A program made the position numbers and the translations under genes. The notes under the pieces were generated by a model. It made no database searches. It had not been told where the DNA came from and saw only the letters and a list, made by a program, of their open reading frames with translations. Positions 5,912-8,985 of a DNA stretch of 8,985 nucleotides are shown here, one piece after another. Source of the DNA: DATARH01 sp036278835 (GTDB lineage Bacteria; Pseudomonadota; Alphaproteobacteria; ATCC43930; CGMCC-115725); the NCBI GenBank assembly GCA_036278835.1, contig DASUKH010000175.1, forward strand, positions 1 through 8,985. Reading direction: 5' to 3'. Every line of letters begins with the position of its first letter. Position 1 is the stretch's first letter.

Positions 5912-7539
5912 CGGCCGAGTTCTTCGGCCGGGACCAGCGAGTCGCGTCCGCCGCCCGGCACCGCGGCGACAAACGGCCGGGCTTCGGTCAACTGCTGTAC
6001 CAGCCGTGTGTAATGGAAATGCGCGGCGCTCAGCATGCAGTAGATACGCACCAGCCGCGGGTTGGGGCGCCGCAGGATCGCGCGCCACACCCGGTGGCGA
6101 TATTCCCGCCGCAACCCGGCATCGGACACGCCGCGCATCAATTGCACAAAGATGTAGGCCGCCTCGACGGCCGCCCACGATCTCGTCTTCAGCCAGCGCC
6201 AATAATGCCGGTTGGCGAGCAGATGGCGCGTTCGGGCGGTCGCCGGCAGCCATTTCATGTCGAGCAGGATCGCGTCAAGGCGGGCAAAATACGCCGCCGG
6301 CGTGTATAATTCCTGGAGCAGCTTCAGGTAACCCTGCCGCAGCGCCTCCTGGGTCAGCTTCAGCGGCACGACATTGCTGGCAGCGGCCAAGCCCAAGTTC
6401 GACATTAAAAAGGTTTCGCGCAGCCTGCCCTCGCGCTCCAGCCGCTTGTGCAGCGGCGTCTGCGGGATGGCATAGAGCATTTGCACGATCGCCTGCGGTA
6501 CGCGCGATTTTTGCATAAACTCGCGCTGCAGGTCGAAGGCGCTGCTGTCGTCCGTGTCGAAACCGAGGATCATGCCGCACGACACCATCAGCCCGGCATC
6601 CTGGATGCGGTGCAGCTTCTCGAGGGGGGTGCCGGCGCGGTCCGTGAGGTTTTGGATCTTTTTGGTCTCGCGCAGCGCCTCCTCGTTCGGCGATTCGACC
6701 CCGATAAAGACGGCGTCGATGTTCGCCTGCAGCATCAGGTCCATCAACTCCTCGTCCTCGGCGAGATCGATCGAGGCCTCGGTGACGAAGCTGATTGGGT
6801 AGCCGCGCCGCTCCTGCCAGGCGATGATCTCGCGCAGGATCGGCTTGATCGCCTTCTTGTTGCCGATCAGGTTGTCATCGACGATGAAGGCGTCGGAGAT
6901 GCCGGCGACGACGAGGCCGTCCAGCTCGGCGATCACCTGCGCCGCGCTTTTGACCCGCGGCCGCCGCCCGAACACGACGATAATGTCGCAGAACTCGCAG
7001 GTGAACGGACACCCGCGCGAGATTTGCAGGCTTCCGTAAAGATATTTCTGCATCTTCAGCAGGTCGAGACGTGGCGCCGGGACGGTGGGCATATCGGTCT
7101 TGCCGGCCTGCTCATAGCGGGTCTGGTGCCGTCCTTCGCTCCACTCGGCGAGAAAGCGCGGCCAGGTCTCCTCCGCCTCGCCGATAAAGACCACATCCGC
7201 GAGCGGCCCCAAATCCTCTGGGCTGACCGTTGCCCAAGGACCGCCGAGCACGATGAAGGTGCCGCGCCGCTTCAGCTCCGTGATGATCTCGCACATCCGG
7301 TCGCGCTGCACCGCCATCCCCGTCAGCCCGACGATGTCGGCTTGCCGGCATCGCTCGAAATCGATCGGCTCGACATTCTCGTCGATGATCGTGACGTGGT
7401 GCTCGCCTGGAGTCAGCGCGGCGAGCAGCGCAAGGTTCAAGGGCGGCACGATCATCTGCTTGCGGAACAACGACAGCGCGTAATCGAGCCCCCAATAAGT
7501 CGGGTGGAATTTCGGGTTGATCAGGACGATATCGGCCAT
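5896..7539 (-). CDS. B12-binding-type radical SAM protein, HpnP-like layout, substrate unknown
   Basis: A 547-residue protein with three parts. The N-terminal part (about 1-140) has the Rossmann-like fold of cobalamin-binding domains (start ADIVLINP, then IIDENVEP, VGLTGM, VLGGPWAT and VFIGEAEETW). The radical SAM core follows, with the [4Fe-4S] motif SRGCPFTCEFCD (C177, C181, C184; CX3CX2C), the strand FIVDDNLIGNKKA, and GVESPNEEALRETKK. The C-terminal region (about 370-500) resembles DUF4070. The canonical DxHxxG cobalamin motif is not visible, which is common in this subgroup. Members include the hopanoid C2-methylase HpnP and many uncharacterised enzymes; the N-terminal sequence differs from HpnP as I remember it, so I do not assign that function. 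Methylation of an unactivated carbon in a lipid is a reasonable inference. The start is supported by a strong Shine-Dalgarno. The gene stands alone, convergent to the capsule operon. Confidence 0.88.
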   Translation of the reverse strand: MADIVLINPKFHPTYWGLDYALSLFRKQMIVPPLNLALLAALTPGEHHVTIIDENVEPIDFERCRQADIVGLTGMAVQRDRMCEIITELKRRGTFIVLGGPWATVSPEDLGPLADVVFIGEAEETWPRFLAEWSEGRHQTRYEQAGKTDMPTVPAPRLDLLKMQKYLYGSLQISRGCPFTCEFCDIIVVFGRRPRVKSAAQVIAELDGLVVAGISDAFIVDDNLIGNKKAIKPILREIIAWQERRGYPISFVTEASIDLAEDEELMDLMLQANIDAVFIGVESPNEEALRETKKIQNLTDRAGTPLEKLHRIQDAGLMVSCGMILGFDTDDSSAFDLQREFMQKSRVPQAIVQMLYAIPQTPLHKRLEREGRLRETFLMSNLGLAAASNVVPLKLTQEALRQGYLKLLQELYTPAAYFARLDAILLDMKWLPATARTRHLLANRHYWRWLKTRSWAAVEAAYIFVQLMRGVSDAGLRREYRHRVWRAILRRPNPRLVRIYCMLSAAHFHYTRLVQQLTEARPFVAAVPGGGRDSLVPAEELGRAAAD

Positions 7540-7546
7540 GCTGAAC

Positions 7547-7551
7547 CCTCC
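7547..7551 (-). promoter_or_regulatory. Shine-Dalgarno of the radical SAM gene
   Basis: On the minus strand GGAGG, inside GGGGAGGG (7546-7553), lies 7 bases ahead of the ATG at 7539. This near-ideal spacing fixes the start of the radical SAM gene. Confidence 0.8.
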
Positions 7552-7554
7552 CCG

Positions 7555-7576
7555 TTCGCCTGAAAGTATAGGCGAA
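7555..7576 (-). promoter_or_regulatory. -10-like box inside a 22-bp inverted repeat (candidate promoter/operator)
   Basis: The arms TTCGCCT (7555-7561) and AGGCGAA (7570-7576) are perfectly complementary with 8 bases between them. Read on the minus strand the centre contains TATACT (7570-7565), 5/6 to the -10 consensus, about 26 bases ahead of the radical SAM start. No convincing -35 box is seen 16-18 bases further upstream. It could be a promoter with a repressor site over the -10, or merely a hairpin in the leader RNA. Confidence 0.35.
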
Positions 7577-7638
7577 AGCTAGAAGGGCGGTACCCGAAAA
7601 TGCGCCGGCCACCTACACCGTCATCGCGCCCCTACCCT

Positions 7639-7722
7639 GTCTTTGCAAGGAGCGCAGCGACGAAGCAATCCCGCGCCGGGTGCGTACCGCCATCGGGATT
7701 GCTTCGCTTCGCTCGCAATGAC
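7639..7722. repeat. Interspersed palindromic repeat of the 'VIASEAKQS' (REP-like) type
   Basis: An imperfect inverted repeat between the two minus-strand genes. The inner stem is perfect over 12 bp (CGAAGCAATCCC at 7661-7672 and GGGATTGCTTCG at 7695-7706) with a 22-base loop. Outer arms also pair imperfectly: GTCTTTGCAAGG at 7639-7650 against the segment ending CGCAATGAC at 7722, the left arm being about 6 bases longer. The motif GTCATTGCGAGCGAAGCGAAGCAATCC, seen here on the minus strand, is a widespread intergenic repeat in proteobacterial genomes. When wrongly translated it yields peptides such as IASEAKQS or CERSEAI. It begins within 20 bases of the stop of the hydroxy-acid dehydrogenase gene and may end or stabilise that transcript. 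Confidence 0.8.
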
Positions 7723-7739
7723 GCGGCCGCCGGTGCCGC

Positions 7740-8966
7740 TTAGCGGTTGCGGCTCCAATCGTCGCGCCACAGGAAGTCGGGGCCGAGCTGGTCGAGGCTC
7801 GGGCAGCCAATCTGGCCCATCACGAGATCGATCTCGCCGCGGAAGATATCGATCGCCTTCTTGACCCCGGGCAACCCGCCGGCCACCGCGCCGTAGAGCG
7901 TCGGCCGGCCGAAAAACACGAAATCGGCGCCGAGGCACAGCGCGATCAGGATGTCGGCGCCGCGCCTGACACCGCTGTCGAGCATGATCGTCATGCGGTC
8001 GCCGACCGCCGCCTTGATCGCCGGGAGCACATCCAATGAGGCCGGCGCCTGGTCGAGCTGGCGGCCGCCGTGGTTCGACACGATGGCCCCCTCGCAGCCG
8101 ATCTCGGCGGCACGCACCGCATCGGCCGGGTTCATGATCCCCTTGACGACGATGTTGCGCGGGAAAAGCCGCCGATAGCGTTCGAGATCGCGCCAAGTCT
8201 GGGCGTGCGCCGGCACCTGGGCGCGGTTGAACTTGACGGTATCCTCGGGAGTGGCGCCAGGGCCGGCATAGGGCAGCCAGTTTTCGAGCGCCGGGGTGCC
8301 GCCGTGGCGGATGTATTCGATGACCCAGCCGGGGTGCGTCACCGCCTCCGCCAGCAGGGTCGGCTTGAGGCTCAGTGCCGCCTTCATCCAGTTGCCGCGG
8401 ATATTGGCGAAGCCGTTGCGCATATTGCGCTCGCGTTTCGAATGGACCGGCACATCGACGGTCAGCACCAGCGCCTGCAGCCCGGCATCGGCGGCGCGTC
8501 GGATCAGATCGTCGGAAATCGCGCCGTCGCGCGCCGCGTAAAGCTGGTACCAGGTGTTTTGCGGCGCGACACGGGCCGCCGCCTCCATCGAATCGTTGCT
8601 GGCGCCCGACATGATGTAGGGGATGTTGGCGTCGGCCGCCGCCTCGGCCAGCATCAGATCGCCGCCGCGGCGGAACAGTCCGGCCCCGCCGGTCGGCGAG
8701 ATGCCGAACGGGCTGGCGAATTTGTGCCCGAAAATCGTCTGCGACTGGTCGCGCGTCGAAACATCGACGAGATAGCGCGGCAGCAGGTGGTGCTTGTGAA
8801 ACGCCGCGGTGTTGCGCTCGAGGCCGCGCTCATCCTCCAGCCCCCCCTCGATAAAGTCGAAGGCGACCTTCGGCAGGCGCCGTTTGGCCATGCGGTGCAG
8901 GTCTTCGATATTGACCGCGTTGTCGATCCTCATTGCTCCGGCTTCTCGCTCAAATGTGCCGTTCAT
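7740..8966 (-). CDS. FMN-dependent alpha-hydroxy-acid dehydrogenase (lactate/mandelate dehydrogenase family)
   Basis: A 408-residue TIM-barrel flavoenzyme that oxidises an L-2-hydroxy acid to the 2-oxo acid, usually passing electrons to the quinone pool or to oxygen. Family residues are visible: WYQLY with Tyr143, TVDVPV followed by KRERN (Arg178/Arg180), Lys275 in VVKGIM, the active-site base His299 and Arg302 in SNHGGRQLD, and the FMN-phosphate motifs DSGVRRG (330-336) and FGRPTLYG. The Asp-Ser-Gly form, the segment HPGWVIEYIRHG, and GCPSLDQLGPDFL near the C-terminus resemble mandelate dehydrogenase MdlB more than plant glycolate oxidase. The position of the substrate-binding Tyr24 of glycolate oxidase is Phe38 here. 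The start at 8966 is supported by a Shine-Dalgarno; an internal ATG at 8933 (residue 12) would give the more usual N-terminus. The true substrate is unknown; lactate, glycolate and mandelate-like acids are candidates. Confidence 0.92.
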   Translation of the reverse strand: MNGTFEREAGAMRIDNAVNIEDLHRMAKRRLPKVAFDFIEGGLEDERGLERNTAAFHKHHLLPRYLVDVSTRDQSQTIFGHKFASPFGISPTGGAGLFRRGGDLMLAEAAADANIPYIMSGASNDSMEAAARVAPQNTWYQLYAARDGAISDDLIRRAADAGLQALVLTVDVPVHSKRERNMRNGFANIRGNWMKAALSLKPTLLAEAVTHPGWVIEYIRHGGTPALENWLPYAGPGATPEDTVKFNRAQVPAHAQTWRDLERYRRLFPRNIVVKGIMNPADAVRAAEIGCEGAIVSNHGGRQLDQAPASLDVLPAIKAAVGDRMTIMLDSGVRRGADILIALCLGADFVFFGRPTLYGAVAGGLPGVKKAIDIFRGEIDLVMGQIGCPSLDQLGPDFLWRDDWSRNR

Positions 8967-8972
8967 CGGTTG

Positions 8973-8977
8973 CCTCC
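8973..8977 (-). promoter_or_regulatory. Shine-Dalgarno of the hydroxy-acid dehydrogenase gene
   Basis: On the minus strand GGAGG stands 6 bases ahead of the ATG at 8966. The later ATG at 8933 has only a GGAG two bases away, so the upstream start is preferred. Confidence 0.75.
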
Positions 8978-8985
8978 AGCATCGC

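Noticed and set aside
4830..5972. 380-codon minus-strand open frame across the convergent gene ends
   Set aside because: Overlaps the LtaS catalytic domain coding sequence and the end of the radical SAM gene; no family features.
6448..7563. 371-codon plus-strand open frame opposite the radical SAM gene
   Set aside because: Looks more protein-like than most shadows, but it mirrors the radical SAM codons exactly and lacks any recognisable domain or start signal.
7613..7810. Short minus-strand open frame containing CERSEAI and related peptides
   Set aside because: The peptides come from translating the interspersed palindromic repeat; it is not a gene.

Overview
The window is GC-rich chromosomal DNA, most likely from an alphaproteobacterium. 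The supporting points are the dense Ala/Arg/Gly-rich coding, a ParB-binding parS palindrome directly upstream of mnmG (gidA), a capsule gene trio resembling the rhizobial rkp genes, and an interspersed repeat of the 'VIASEAKQS' type common in that class. No rRNA or tRNA gene, CRISPR array, transposase or phage gene is visible. Nearly all of the sequence is coding; the longest non-coding gaps are about 165-200 bases.

Left part (1-1500): the 5' two thirds of mnmG lie on the minus strand and run off the left edge. Just upstream of its start is a near-perfect parS site with a perfect 14-bp palindromic core. In many bacteria gidA-gidB-parA-parB sits near the replication origin, so this is probably an origin-proximal locus, with rsmG/gidB, parA and parB expected beyond the left edge. 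The usual neighbour mnmE is absent; a divergent capsule cluster occupies its place.

Middle part (1504-5888): three plus-strand genes are packed as an operon, one with overlapping stop and start and one with a 3-base gap. They encode a KpsC-type Kdo transferase, a short-chain dehydrogenase and a membrane-anchored LtaS/sulfatase-fold enzyme. This combination recalls RkpJ, RkpH and RkpI of rhizobial K-antigen synthesis. KpsC-type enzymes add Kdo to the lipid terminus of group 2-type capsules in the cytoplasm, whereas the LtaS-fold enzyme would act outside the inner membrane, perhaps transferring phosphoglycerol. The N-terminal transferase half of this KpsC appears to have lost its key motifs while the C-terminal half keeps them all. 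This is the most interesting protein-level observation here.

Right part (5889-8985): two minus-strand genes converge on the capsule operon. One encodes a B12-binding-type radical SAM protein of unknown substrate with an HpnP-like layout. The other encodes an FMN-dependent alpha-hydroxy-acid dehydrogenase closer to mandelate dehydrogenase than to glycolate oxidase in several motifs. Between them lie the interspersed palindromic repeat and a -10-like box embedded in an inverted repeat. I see no new multi-gene defence or mobile system; the novelty lies in the altered KpsC, the capsule/phosphoglycerol pairing and the parS context.
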